The notes beneath the pieces were generated by a model. It saw nothing but the letters and a program-made list of their open reading frames with translations, did not search any database and was not told where the DNA came from. DNA of 64,000 nucleotides from Clostridiales bacterium (GTDB lineage Bacteria; Bacillota; Clostridia; Oscillospirales; Oscillospiraceae), in contig CABIYX010000002.1 in NCBI GenBank assembly GCA_902363045.1, positions 23,656-87,655 of the forward strand, in the 5' to 3' direction. The position numbers and the translations under genes are program-made. Below are positions 42,115 through 50,334 of this stretch, piece after piece; position 1 is the stretch's first letter; every line of letters begins with the position of its first letter.

Positions 42115-42435
42115 CGCTCCGGGCTTCTTTTTGTCACGCTGCGGCGGCTACACAACGCACGGCTTCCCTCCGTCTCGGACTTGCACCGTATCTTCTTGGG
42201 ATACTGGGTGCGCGTCCTCGCTCCGGTCCATCCGTGCTGTTCCGCTCGCCTCTGCGGTTCGCTGTGCGCCTGCTCCCGGGCGCTCCGCGCTTCTCTTTGT
42301 CACGCTGCGGCGGCTGCACAACGCACGGCTTCCCTCCGTCTCGGACTTGCACCGTATCTTCTTGGGATACTGGGTGCGCGTCCTCGCTCCGGTCCATCCG
42401 TACTGTTCCGCTCGCCTCTGCGCTTCTCTGTATGC
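42115..42435 (-). repeat. Tandem pair of 166-bp elements between rpmH and rnpA
   Basis: Copy one 42115-42280, copy two 42281 to about 42435, nearly identical in their shared part. Read on the minus strand, the core is GGATGGACCGGAGCGAGGAC, then a TATC-CCAAGAA-GATA hairpin, then GTCCGAGACGGAGGGAAGCC. The same blocks occur after rpsO (4718-4857), where the small hairpin's stem bases differ but CCAAGAA is kept. The position within the rpmH-rnpA transcript suggests it is transcribed. 42436-42589 holds a weak GGACAGG/CCTGTCC hairpin and no gene. Confidence 0.65.
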
Positions 42436-42589
42436 ACCGCAGGGGCGGGGGAATCATTCCCACGCCCCTAACTACGCGCTATGTCTTGAGTGTCCTTTTG
42501 TCGTATCTCATGGAATGATCCTGTCGCGTCCGGCTTCGGGCTCAGCAGGATGAGGCCCGCGGCAGGACAGGACCCGTCCTGTCCACGGA

Positions 42590-42724
42590 TCAGTGGGTCA
42601 GACGAGCGCGGCCCTTGGCGCGGCGGCGGGCCAGCACCTTGCGGCCATTGCGGGTGGCCATACGCTTGCGGAAACCGTGTTCCTTGGAACGCTGGCGCTT
42701 CTTGGGCTGATAGGTACGAAGCAT
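42590..42724 (-). CDS. rpmH: 50S ribosomal protein L34
   Basis: A 44-residue, very basic protein ([44 protein letters not shown] in composition; TYQPKKR and GFRKRM are diagnostic). The start at 42724 has GGAGGT. It is the first gene of the rpmH-rnpA-yidD-yidC-jag operon, divergent from dnaA, as in most bacteria. Confidence 0.98.
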   Translation of the reverse strand: MLRTYQPKKRQRSKEHGFRKRMATRNGRKVLARRRAKGRARLTH

Positions 42725-42871
42725 GGGGGACACCTCCTCATTTGATCTCAAGCCGGCGGACCGGCCCAACAACAGCCGTCTCCGGCTGCGGTTCACTTGG
42801 TCGTTCGGACTTTCTCCGGCCGTTCCGCAAAAGGGTACAAAAGCCCCTTTTCTCCTGGAACAGCGACATCC

Positions 42872-42901
42872 ATTATAGCGGATGTATTTTTCCTCTGTCA
42901 A
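42872..42901 (-). promoter_or_regulatory. Promoter of the rpmH operon
   Basis: On the minus strand perfect TTGACA, 18 bases, perfect TATAAT, followed by a leader of about 150 bases. Confidence 0.9.
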
Positions 42902-43075
42902 CTACTTTTTTTATTTTCTCCACAAAGTTTCTATATTTTTCAGAAAAATCCAACATCTTGTGGCCGCCGCCCCATTTTCCCCATAGGAACCGCCCGTTTT
43001 TCCACACCACAGCCGCCCCCTGTGTCAGGAGGCACAATTTTTCATACCTATAAAATAAAAATACCCGGGAAATCC

Positions 43076-43104
43076 TTGCGGCCAAGGCGCTTTTTTGGTA
43101 TAAT
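43076..43104 (+). promoter_or_regulatory. Promoter of dnaA
   Basis: TTGCGG, 17 bases, perfect TATAAT. About 70 bp upstream at 42998-43006 lies TTTTCCACA, a DnaA-box-like sequence, with TGTGTCAGG 14 bases on (an imperfect match to the paired motif), possibly for autoregulation. The leader is about 185 bases. 42902-43292 contains no gene. Confidence 0.8.
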
Positions 43105-43292
43105 AGCGGGGGAAGAAATCTGCTTTTTCCCGCTCCGCCGCCCCATCTCCGGGCCGCGGGGCCGTTCCATCGTCTGACGGGTCCCCTGCCCGGATCTGGC
43201 GCGGGGGCCTTTCTTTTGTTTTATACCTCGCGCGGCCGGACTCCGCGCGCTCCTGTTTTTCCGCCACTTCATTCAAGGAGGTTTTCCTTCCC

Positions 43293-44609
43293 ATGAATCC
43301 TGCCGCAGATGTATGGGCCAAGGTGATCAGCCTGATGCAGCCCGACATGACCGCCACCACCATCAATACTTGGTTTGACGACGCCACTGCTGTGGCGCTG
43401 GAGGATGACCGCTTCGTCCTCTACTCCCCTACCCGCTTCAAGCGGGACATCATCGCCACCCGCTATGTCTCCAAGATTCAGGCCGCTTTGCGGGAGCTGT
43501 TTTCCTGTGACATGGACGTGACCGTCCTCACCGAGGGGGAGCTGGACCAGTACCAGCAGGAGCCGGAGAAAAATGACTTCTTCCCCGGCACCGAGGAGTA
43601 CACCTTCGAGCGCTTCGTGGTGGGCTCCTCCAACAAATTCGCCCACGCCGCCGCCCGTGCGGTGGCCGACAACCCGGGGCAGAGCTACAATCCCCTGTTC
43701 ATCTATGGCGAATCCGGCCTGGGCAAGACCCACCTTCTGTACGCCATCGCCCACACCATCCATAAAAACCACCCGGATTACAAGGTTGTCTACATCAAGG
43801 GGGACACCTTCACCAATGAGCTGATCCAGGCCATTCGAGAGGGCCGCAACGCCGAATTCCGGGAAAAATACCGGGGCGCCGACGTGTTCCTCATGGACGA
43901 CGTGCAGTTCATCGCCGGCCGGGACTCCACTCAGGAGGAGATGTTCCACACCTTCAATACCCTGTACGAGCTGAAAAAGCAGATCGTATTCACCTCCGAC
44001 CGGCCGCCCAAGGAGATGCTCCGCCTGGAGGACCGCCTGAAAACCCGGTTCGAGTGGGGCCTGTTGGCCGACATCCAGCCCCCGGACTATGAGACCCGCA
44101 TGGCCATCATCAAAAACAAGGCCATCCGCATGGGGGTGGAGCTGCCTGACTTCCTGCTCCAGCTCATTGCCGAGAACATCACCGCCAATGTGCGGCAGAT
44201 CGAGGGCACCGTCAACAAGATCATGGCCTATCAGCAGCTGATGGGGGACTCCGTGGACAAGGAAACGGTGGTCCGGGCAGTCAAGGATATGTTCAAGGAA
44301 AAATCCGACATCGTCCCCACCGCCGACGTCATCATCGACGAGGTCTGCAAATTCTACAACATCGAGCCAGCCACCCTCCGGGGCCAGGGCCGTGCTAAGG
44401 ACATCTCTCTGGCCCGGCAGATCGCCATGTACCAGATCCGCCGCATGACCAACCTCTCCCTGAAGGAGATCGGCAAGGAATTCGACAACCGGGACCACAC
44501 TACTGTTCTCCACTCCATCGAGCGCATTGAGGACCTCATCAAGGTGGACCCGGAAAAGGCGGAGATCATCAAGGACATCACCTCCAACATCAACATCCGA
44601 TATGAATGA
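43293..44609 (+). CDS. dnaA: Chromosomal replication initiator protein DnaA
   Basis: A 438-residue initiator ATPase. Domain I is at about 1-85, with a short linker. AAA+ domain III has Walker A GESGLGKTH at about 139-147, Walker B VFLMDDVQF at about 196-204 and sensor/arginine regions (ITFTSDRPPKEM-type sequence as IVFTSDRPPKEM; RLKTRFEWGL). Domain IV carries the helix-turn-helix and signature NRDHTTVLHSIERI (about 397-410) that reads DnaA boxes. The start has AAGGAGG. It sits between the rpmH promoter and the DnaA-box cluster before dnaN. Confidence 0.99.
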   Translation: MNPAADVWAKVISLMQPDMTATTINTWFDDATAVALEDDRFVLYSPTRFKRDIIATRYVSKIQAALRELFSCDMDVTVLTEGELDQYQQEPEKNDFFPGTEEYTFERFVVGSSNKFAHAAARAVADNPGQSYNPLFIYGESGLGKTHLLYAIAHTIHKNHPDYKVVYIKGDTFTNELIQAIREGRNAEFREKYRGADVFLMDDVQFIAGRDSTQEEMFHTFNTLYELKKQIVFTSDRPPKEMLRLEDRLKTRFEWGLLADIQPPDYETRMAIIKNKAIRMGVELPDFLLQLIAENITANVRQIEGTVNKIMAYQQLMGDSVDKETVVRAVKDMFKEKSDIVPTADVIIDEVCKFYNIEPATLRGQGRAKDISLARQIAMYQIRRMTNLSLKEIGKEFDNRDHTTVLHSIERIEDLIKVDPEKAEIIKDITSNINIRYE

Positions 44610-44689
44610 CCGGAGCGCGGCTTTTGCCGTCCCTCCTCAAAAGATCCAGGCCAGACGCCCCCAGCGGGCTTTTCCGGCCTGCTTCTTTT

Positions 44690-44880
44690 GACCCATTGTT
44701 ATCCACACTTAAATGTGGATAACTCGTTGCATAATGTGGATAACTTGTTTTCCACCCCCTGCCTGTGGAAAGCGGCCAAAAATCCTCCACACCCCCTGTG
44801 GACGCATTTTTCTTAGAGCCTCTAAGGCTCGCGGCGTTTTTCCACATTTTTTCCCCCTACGGGCTACTGTTACGAAAAAT
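44690..44880. other. oriC: DnaA-box cluster between dnaA and dnaN
   Basis: Exact DnaA boxes TTATCCACA at 44699-44707 (+), TGTGGATAA at 44714-44722 (-) and 44735-44743 (-). Near-matches are TTTTCCACC at 44748, TGTGGAAAG at 44764 and TTTTCCACA at 44838. The interval to 44933 continues AT-rich (AAAAATATAT near 44875), a candidate unwinding region. This is the usual origin site in Firmicutes. Confidence 0.85.
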
Positions 44881-44933
44881 ATATCCTCTCCTCTCTTTCA
44901 GAGAGCGCGGGAGGAACGCAAGGAGACACAACC

Positions 44934-46040
44934 ATGAAATTTTCCTGTGAAAAGGCGCTCCTGTCCTCGGCGGTGGCAACCGCCTCCCGGGCGGTAGCGG
45001 TCAAAAGCTCCATTCCTGCCATGGAGGGCATCCTGATCGAGGCGGATACCCGCCTCCGTCTCACCGGCTACAATCTGGAGACCGGGATCCAGGCCACCGT
45101 ACCCGCAGAGATCCAGGAGCCCGGCTCTCTGGTACTCTCCGCCCGCCTGTTCGGCGAGATCATCCGAAAAATGCCGGACGATGTGGTGGTATTTACCGCA
45201 AATAACTATATGGTGAACATCAAATGCGGCCTGTCTGAATTCAACATCCTGGGGACAGATCCGGAGGAATTTCCCGAACTGCCCACAGTGGATCAGCAAA
45301 ACTCCCTTACGATGGAACAGAGCACGCTGCGTTCCATGATCTCCCAGACCCTGTTCGCGGTCAGTGACAATGAGAGCCGCCCCATCCACACCGGCTCCCT
45401 CTTTGAGGTGGACCAGACCGGCCTGACCTTGGTATCCGTAGACGGCTACCGCCTGGCCCTGCGCCGGGAGGCTGTGGAAAAAATCGAAGGGGCGGAGTCC
45501 TTCTCCTTCGTGGTGCCCGGCTCCGCCCTGGGCGAGGTGGAAAAGATCTGCTCCGGAGAGGGAACTGTTACGGTCAACCAGGGCGCCCGCCATATCTTGT
45601 TCCAGACCGGGGACACGGTGCTGGTCTGCCGCCGGCTGGAGGGCGAATTTTTGGCCTACCGCAACGCCATCCCCCGGAACAACCCCATCCATGTGGAATG
45701 TGACGCCCGCACCCTGCTGGCCTCTATCGACCGCGTCTCCCTGATCATCAGCGAAAAGCTGAAAAGTCCCCTGCGCTGTGTGTTCGGCGACGGTCTGGTG
45801 TCCATCACCACCAAAACGGGGATCGGAGACGCCGCCGACCAGTGCCCCATCACCGGAGACGGGCAGGAGCTGGAGATCGGCTTTAACAACAAATACCTGA
45901 TGGACGCCCTGAAGGCGGCGCCGGCGGACCGCTTGCGCCTGGAGTTCTCCTCCGGCGTAGCTCCCTGCGTCATCCTGCCTGCCGAGGGTGAGGAAAAGTT
46001 CATCTATATGGTTCTGCCAGTCCGGCTGAAGGCAAACTGA
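44934..46040 (+). CDS. dnaN: DNA polymerase III subunit beta (sliding clamp)
   Basis: A 368-residue clamp made of three similar subdomains (about 1-120, 125-245, 250-368), a homodimeric ring in the family. Recognisable stretches are ILIEADTRLRLTGYNLETGIQ, the pocket-region VSVDGYRLALRR (about 165-176) and the C-terminal IYMVLPVRLKAN, which follows the usual M-P-x-R ending. The start has AAGGAG. Confidence 0.98.
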   Translation: MKFSCEKALLSSAVATASRAVAVKSSIPAMEGILIEADTRLRLTGYNLETGIQATVPAEIQEPGSLVLSARLFGEIIRKMPDDVVVFTANNYMVNIKCGLSEFNILGTDPEEFPELPTVDQQNSLTMEQSTLRSMISQTLFAVSDNESRPIHTGSLFEVDQTGLTLVSVDGYRLALRREAVEKIEGAESFSFVVPGSALGEVEKICSGEGTVTVNQGARHILFQTGDTVLVCRRLEGEFLAYRNAIPRNNPIHVECDARTLLASIDRVSLIISEKLKSPLRCVFGDGLVSITTKTGIGDAADQCPITGDGQELEIGFNNKYLMDALKAAPADRLRLEFSSGVAPCVILPAEGEEKFIYMVLPVRLKAN

Positions 46041-46131
46041 CGGCGGCTTGCAGAAGCCTGTCCACACCAAATGCACTGTCCTTGCTGTGTGGACAGCAGC
46101 TGGAAACAAGACTGGAAAGTGAGAAAGTTTT

Positions 46132-46347
46132 ATGGAGAAAGCAACCGTTCAGATCCGCACGGAGTTCATCAAGCTTCAGGATCTGCTGAAATTCGCCGGG
46201 GCGGTGGAGACCGGCGGCGACGCCAAGCTCATCATCCAGGAGGGCCGGGTGTTTGTCAACGGAGAGGTCTGCACCATGCGGGGCAAGAAAATGCGCCCCG
46301 GTGACCGGGCGGTCATCGACGGCGAGCTGGAGCTGTCCGTACAGTGA
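46132..46347 (+). CDS. yaaA: S4-domain RNA-binding protein YaaA (RlbA-like)
   Basis: A 71-residue S4-like protein ([46 protein letters not shown]) found between dnaN and recF in Firmicutes; a role in ribosome assembly is proposed for the family. Its last codons overlap recF by 4 bp. Confidence 0.95.
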   Translation: MEKATVQIRTEFIKLQDLLKFAGAVETGGDAKLIIQEGRVFVNGEVCTMRGKKMRPGDRAVIDGELELSVQ

Positions 46348-47447
46348 TCGTCAAGGCGCTGGAGCTGGAGCGGTTCCGCAACTATGTCCGGTTTCAAACG
46401 GAGTTCCATCCCAGGGTGAACCTGATCTATGGGGAGAACGCCCAGGGAAAGACCAATCTTTTGGAGGCCATCGCCTACCTCTCCTCCGCCCGGTCCCACC
46501 GGGCCAGGTATGACCGGGAGATGATCCGGCTGGACGGAGAGGACGCCCTGATCCGGGGCGCGGTGGAGAGCCGCGGGCGGGAATTCCTGCTGGAGGCCCG
46601 GCTGGCCCGGGGCAGGCGGCGGCAGCTGTCCTCCAATGGGGTCCGTCTGAAGACCGCGGGGGAGCTGTCCGGCATTTTGAACACAGTGCTCTTCTGTCCG
46701 GAGGACCTGCTCCTCATCCGGGAGGGGGCCGCCGCCCGGCGGCGCTTTCTGGACTGCGCCATCTGCCAGCTGCGCCCCCGGTATGCCCAGGCGCTGGCGG
46801 AGTACAACCGCCTGTATGAGCACAAGACCCGCATCCTCCGGGACTGGCCGGAGAACCCCTCCCTGCTGGAGACGCTGGAGGATTTTAACGTCCGCATGGC
46901 CCAGACCGGGGCGCTGGTGATCCGCTACCGGGCGTATTTTGTCCGGCGGCTTCAGGAGGCGGCCCCGGCGGTGCACCGGGACTTCTCCGGCGGGCGGGAG
47001 GCGCTCTCCCTGACCTATCAGACGGTGTCCTCGGTGTCCGACCCCATGGCCGCGCCCCAGCAGATCCTGGAGCAGCTGCGGGACCACCAGGAGCGCCACC
47101 GTCAGGCGGAGCTGGACGCCCGGCAGTGCCTGTCCGGCCCCCACAAAGACGACCTGTTGGTGGAACTGGACGGCCGCTCGGCCAAGACATACGGCTCCCA
47201 GGGGCAGACCCGGACCGCGGCCCTGTCCCTCAAGCTGGCCCAGCGGGACATTTTCTTCCAGGAGACCGGGGAGTACCCCGTGCTGCTGCTGGACGATGTG
47301 CTCTCAGAGCTGGATGCCCGGCGGCAGGCCTTTGTCCTCAACCATATCCAGGGGGGCCAGATCTTCATCACCTGCTGTGAGGAGGAGAAGCTGGAAGGCC
47401 TGGAGGGGGGCGCGGCCTTCCACATCCACGGGGGCGCTCTGGTATAG
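46344..47447 (+). CDS. recF: DNA replication and repair protein RecF
   Basis: A 367-residue SMC-like ATPase that helps load RecA at gaps. Walker [15 protein letters not shown] is at about 30-43, the signature region [38 protein letters not shown] at about 256-293 and Walker [17 protein letters not shown] at about 312-327. GTG start inside the yaaA stop (GTGA). Confidence 0.97.
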   Translation: MIVKALELERFRNYVRFQTEFHPRVNLIYGENAQGKTNLLEAIAYLSSARSHRARYDREMIRLDGEDALIRGAVESRGREFLLEARLARGRRRQLSSNGVRLKTAGELSGILNTVLFCPEDLLLIREGAAARRRFLDCAICQLRPRYAQALAEYNRLYEHKTRILRDWPENPSLLETLEDFNVRMAQTGALVIRYRAYFVRRLQEAAPAVHRDFSGGREALSLTYQTVSSVSDPMAAPQQILEQLRDHQERHRQAELDARQCLSGPHKDDLLVELDGRSAKTYGSQGQTRTAALSLKLAQRDIFFQETGEYPVLLLDDVLSELDARRQAFVLNHIQGGQIFITCCEEEKLEGLEGGAAFHIHGGALV

Positions 47448-47535
47448 CGCCAAACAGAAGCAATTCTACGGTGCCGGACAGACCATCTAACGCTGTGGAG
47501 AAGCGGAACGGCTCGCGCCGTCAAAAGGAGTTTTT

Positions 47536-47838
47536 ATGCCCATTGTGATCGGAATGTTTTTCCTGGTTCCCCTGCTGCTGGGGCTGGTGCTGGAGTACCT
47601 GTGCTGCCGCCTGCCCCGGCGGCGGATCTGGCGCGCCCTCCCCCCTGTCCTGGGGATCCTCCTTACCGTCCTGGTGGGGGTGGGGCGGTGGAGCCTGTGG
47701 GAGTCGGAGACGGTCTCTCCGATGACACAGCTGTTGATTTTTCCCGGAGTGCCTGGGGCAGCCCTGCTGCTGGGCTGCTGGCTGGGCTGGAGGCTTTGGC
47801 GGCGGATCTGGCAGCCCAGGGTGCTGGATGGGCCGTGA
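47536..47838 (+). CDS. Small hypothetical membrane protein
   Basis: A 100-residue protein with three hydrophobic segments (about 3-24, 37-52, 65-88) separated by Arg-rich loops. No family recognised. The start has AAAGGAG and it lies between recF and remB on the same strand, so it is probably part of the recF-remB-gyrB-gyrA run. Confidence 0.65.
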   Translation: MPIVIGMFFLVPLLLGLVLEYLCCRLPRRRIWRALPPVLGILLTVLVGVGRWSLWESETVSPMTQLLIFPGVPGAALLLGCWLGWRLWRRIWQPRVLDGP

Positions 47839-47846
47839 CCCGGTTT

Positions 47847-47878
47847 TTTTCCACATCAGGCGGGGAGAATGTGGAGAA
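47847..47878. other. Paired DnaA-box-like palindrome, 32 bp (copy d)
   Basis: TTTTCCACA, 14 bases, TGTGGAGAA, in the short gap before remB. Confidence 0.6.
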
Positions 47879-47901
47879 AGAATGGAGAGGAGGCGGGAGC
47901 C

Positions 47902-48165
47902 GTGTATCTGCATCTGGGCCAGTCGGTGGTGGTGCCCCACAGTCAGATCCTTGGGGTGTTCGACCTGGACAACGCCAGCTGGGCTTATAAGACCCGGGAA
48001 TTTCTGGAGCGCGCGGAGCAGGCCGGAAGAGTGGTCTGGCTGGGCGACGATCTGCCCCGCTCCTTTGTGGTGGTAGGCGGAGAGGCGGGCCCGCCCATGA
48101 TCTACATTTCCCAGCTCTCCCCCGCGACCCTGCTGAAACGGGCGGAGGAGAACCGGTTTGAATGA
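47902..48165 (+). CDS. remB: Extracellular matrix regulator RemB (YaaB, DUF370 family)
   Basis: An 87-residue protein: VYLHLGQSVVVPHSQILGVFDLDNASWAYKTREFLERAEQAGRVVWLGDD, then PRSFVVV and a Ser-Pro-Thr-Leu ending (QLSPATLLKRAEENRF), matching RemB/YaaB. In Bacillus, remB lies between recF and gyrB, as here; the related RemA is a DNA-binding biofilm activator. The GTG start at 47902 has GGAGG; an ATG 11 codons upstream sits inside the palindrome and has a poor spacing. Confidence 0.9.
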   Translation: MYLHLGQSVVVPHSQILGVFDLDNASWAYKTREFLERAEQAGRVVWLGDDLPRSFVVVGGEAGPPMIYISQLSPATLLKRAEENRFE

Positions 48166-48291
48166 TACGCGGCCCCCGGACCGCGCCGGGGACAACAGCC
48201 CACTGGGCGTCCCCATCAAAATGAGACAGAAAGAGGGGCCGGAGCGGAGCATCCGGATGCTCCTGGCCCCCATGACCAAACGGAGGTTACT

Positions 48292-50235
48292 ATGGCTGAA
48301 GAACTGGAACTGAACTCCACCCAGGTGGAGCATGAATATGGCGGCTCTGAGATCCAGGTGCTGGAGGGGCTGGAGGCGGTGCGGAAGCGCCCGGGAATGT
48401 ACATCGGCTCCACCTCGGAGTCCGGCCTGCACCACCTGGTGTACGAGATCGTGGACAACTCCATTGACGAGGCGTTGGCCGGTCACTGCACCGACATCAC
48501 GGTGACCATCAACCCCGGCAATACCATCACGGTCACCGACAACGGCCGCGGTATCCCGGTGGACATCCAGCCCCAGACCGGAAAGCCCGCCCTGGAGGTG
48601 GTGTTCACCATCCTCCACGCCGGCGGCAAGTTCGGCGGCGGCGGGTACAAGGTCTCCGGCGGCCTGCACGGCGTGGGCGCGTCGGTGGTCAACGCCCTGA
48701 GCGAGTGGCTGGAGGTCCAGGTCCATAAGAACGGCCAGATCTATGAGATGAAGTTCTCCCGGGGCAAGATCACCCAGGAAATGAAGATCGTGGGCCGCAC
48801 CGACCACACCGGGACCACGGTTACCTTCAAGCCCGATCCGGAGATGTTCGACACCCTGGTGTACAGCTATGAGACCCTCCACACCCGGATGCGGGAGGAG
48901 GCCTTCCTCAACGCGGGTCTGCGGATCCAGACTGTGGACCTGCGTCCCGGCCAGGAGCAGGAGGACGATATGTGCTATGAGGGGGGCATCCGGGAGTTTG
49001 TCACCTTCCTCAACAAGAGCAAGGATCCTCTGCACAGCGACGTGATCTATATGTCCGGCGCCCGGGAGGACAGCATGGCTGAGGTGGCCATGCAGTACAA
49101 CGACGGATACAGCGAGGTCATGGTCTCCTTTGCCAACAACGTCCACACTCCGGAGGGCGGAATGCACGAGGAGGGCTTCAAACGGGCTCTGACCAACGCC
49201 CTGAACGCCTACGGCCGGAAGATCAAGCTGCTCAAGGATGACGAGAAGGTGTCCGGCGAGGACTGCCGGGAGGGCCTGACCGCAGTCATCTCCGTCAAAC
49301 TCACCGACGCCCAGTTCGAGGGCCAGACCAAGGCCAAGCTGGGCAACAGCGCGATCCGCACCCTGGTGAACAACATCGTCAGCGAAAAGCTGGAGATCTA
49401 TCTGGAGGAGAATCCCGCCGTGGGCCGGGCCATTCTGGACAAGGCCCTCACCGCCAATCGGGCCCGGGAGGCCGCGAAGCGGGCCCGGGAGTCCATCCGC
49501 CGCAAGACGGCCCTGGGCGGGGCCGCTATGCCCGACAAGCTGCGGGACTGCAACGAGGCAAACCCCGAGCTGACCGAGCTCTACATCGTCGAGGGCGACT
49601 CCGCCGGCGGCTCGGCCACCCAGGGCCGGGACAGCCGCTTCCAGGCCATCCTCCCCCTGTGGGGCAAGATGCTCAACGTGGAAAAGGCCCGGGCGGACAA
49701 GGTGTACGGCAACGATAAGCTGACCCCGGTCATCACCGCCCTGGGGGCGGGCATTGGGGACGACTTCGACCTGAACAAGCTGCGCTATCACAAGGTCATT
49801 ATCATGGCCGATGCCGACGTGGACGGCGCCCACATCCGCACCCTGCTGCTCACCTTCTTCTTCCGCTTCATGCGGCCCCTCATCGAGCAGGGCTATGTGT
49901 ACTCCGCCGTGCCTCCCCTGTTCAAGCTCACCCGGGGCAAGACCACCCGCCTGGCCTTCTCTGAGGAGGAGCGGGACGCTATCTCCGCCGAGATGCGGGG
50001 CGGCAATCCCAATGTGAAGATCGACATCAGCCGCTTCAAAGGCCTGGGCGAGATGAACCCCCACGAGCTGTGGGAGACCACCATGGACCCGGAAAAGCGC
50101 ACCCTGCGCCGCATCGAGCTGGATGACGCCGTCCGGGCCGATGAGACCTTCACCATCCTGATGGGCGAGAAGGTGGAGCCCCGGAAGGAGTTCATCGAGA
50201 AGAACGCCAAGTACGCCGTCAACCTGGATTATTGA
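48292..50235 (+). CDS. gyrB: DNA gyrase subunit B
   Basis: A 647-residue GHKL ATPase and Toprim subunit. It has the ATP-binding [13 protein letters not shown] and [22 protein letters not shown], the lid [15 protein letters not shown], the Toprim motif [35 protein letters not shown] (about 424-458) and the DxD metal site [20 protein letters not shown]. The C-terminal [26 protein letters not shown] is typical. The start has GGAGG. It is followed by gyrA after a repeat-containing gap of 99 bp. Confidence 0.99.
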   Translation: MAEELELNSTQVEHEYGGSEIQVLEGLEAVRKRPGMYIGSTSESGLHHLVYEIVDNSIDEALAGHCTDITVTINPGNTITVTDNGRGIPVDIQPQTGKPALEVVFTILHAGGKFGGGGYKVSGGLHGVGASVVNALSEWLEVQVHKNGQIYEMKFSRGKITQEMKIVGRTDHTGTTVTFKPDPEMFDTLVYSYETLHTRMREEAFLNAGLRIQTVDLRPGQEQEDDMCYEGGIREFVTFLNKSKDPLHSDVIYMSGAREDSMAEVAMQYNDGYSEVMVSFANNVHTPEGGMHEEGFKRALTNALNAYGRKIKLLKDDEKVSGEDCREGLTAVISVKLTDAQFEGQTKAKLGNSAIRTLVNNIVSEKLEIYLEENPAVGRAILDKALTANRAREAAKRARESIRRKTALGGAAMPDKLRDCNEANPELTELYIVEGDSAGGSATQGRDSRFQAILPLWGKMLNVEKARADKVYGNDKLTPVITALGAGIGDDFDLNKLRYHKVIIMADADVDGAHIRTLLLTFFFRFMRPLIEQGYVYSAVPPLFKLTRGKTTRLAFSEEERDAISAEMRGGNPNVKIDISRFKGLGEMNPHELWETTMDPEKRTLRRIELDDAVRADETFTILMGEKVEPRKEFIEKNAKYAVNLDY

Positions 50236-50246
50236 TGTATTGATGT

Positions 50247-50320
50247 GTAGGGGCGGATGTCCTCATCCGCCCGCCTGATCAATGCCTTTTCGGGCCGGTG
50301 AGGACACCGGCCCCTACAAG
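50247..50320. repeat. Palindromic GTAGGGGCGG repeat pair between gyrB and gyrA
   Basis: GTAGGGGCGGATGTCCTCATCCGCCC and, in inverted orientation, GGGCCGGTGAGGACACCGGCCCCTAC. It is the same repeat class as the clusters at 6069 and 56530, placed inside an operon without disrupting it. Confidence 0.7.
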
Positions 50321-50334
50321 GAGGAAAAACACGT

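Noticed and set aside
42115-42435. CRISPR-like repeat
   Set aside because: Two long adjacent 166-bp units without short repeats and unique spacers; not a CRISPR array.
42061-42589. Several open frames with repeated LRLGLAPYLLGILGARPRSG peptides
   Set aside because: They arise from the tandem DNA repeat in unrelated frames on both strands; no start signals.
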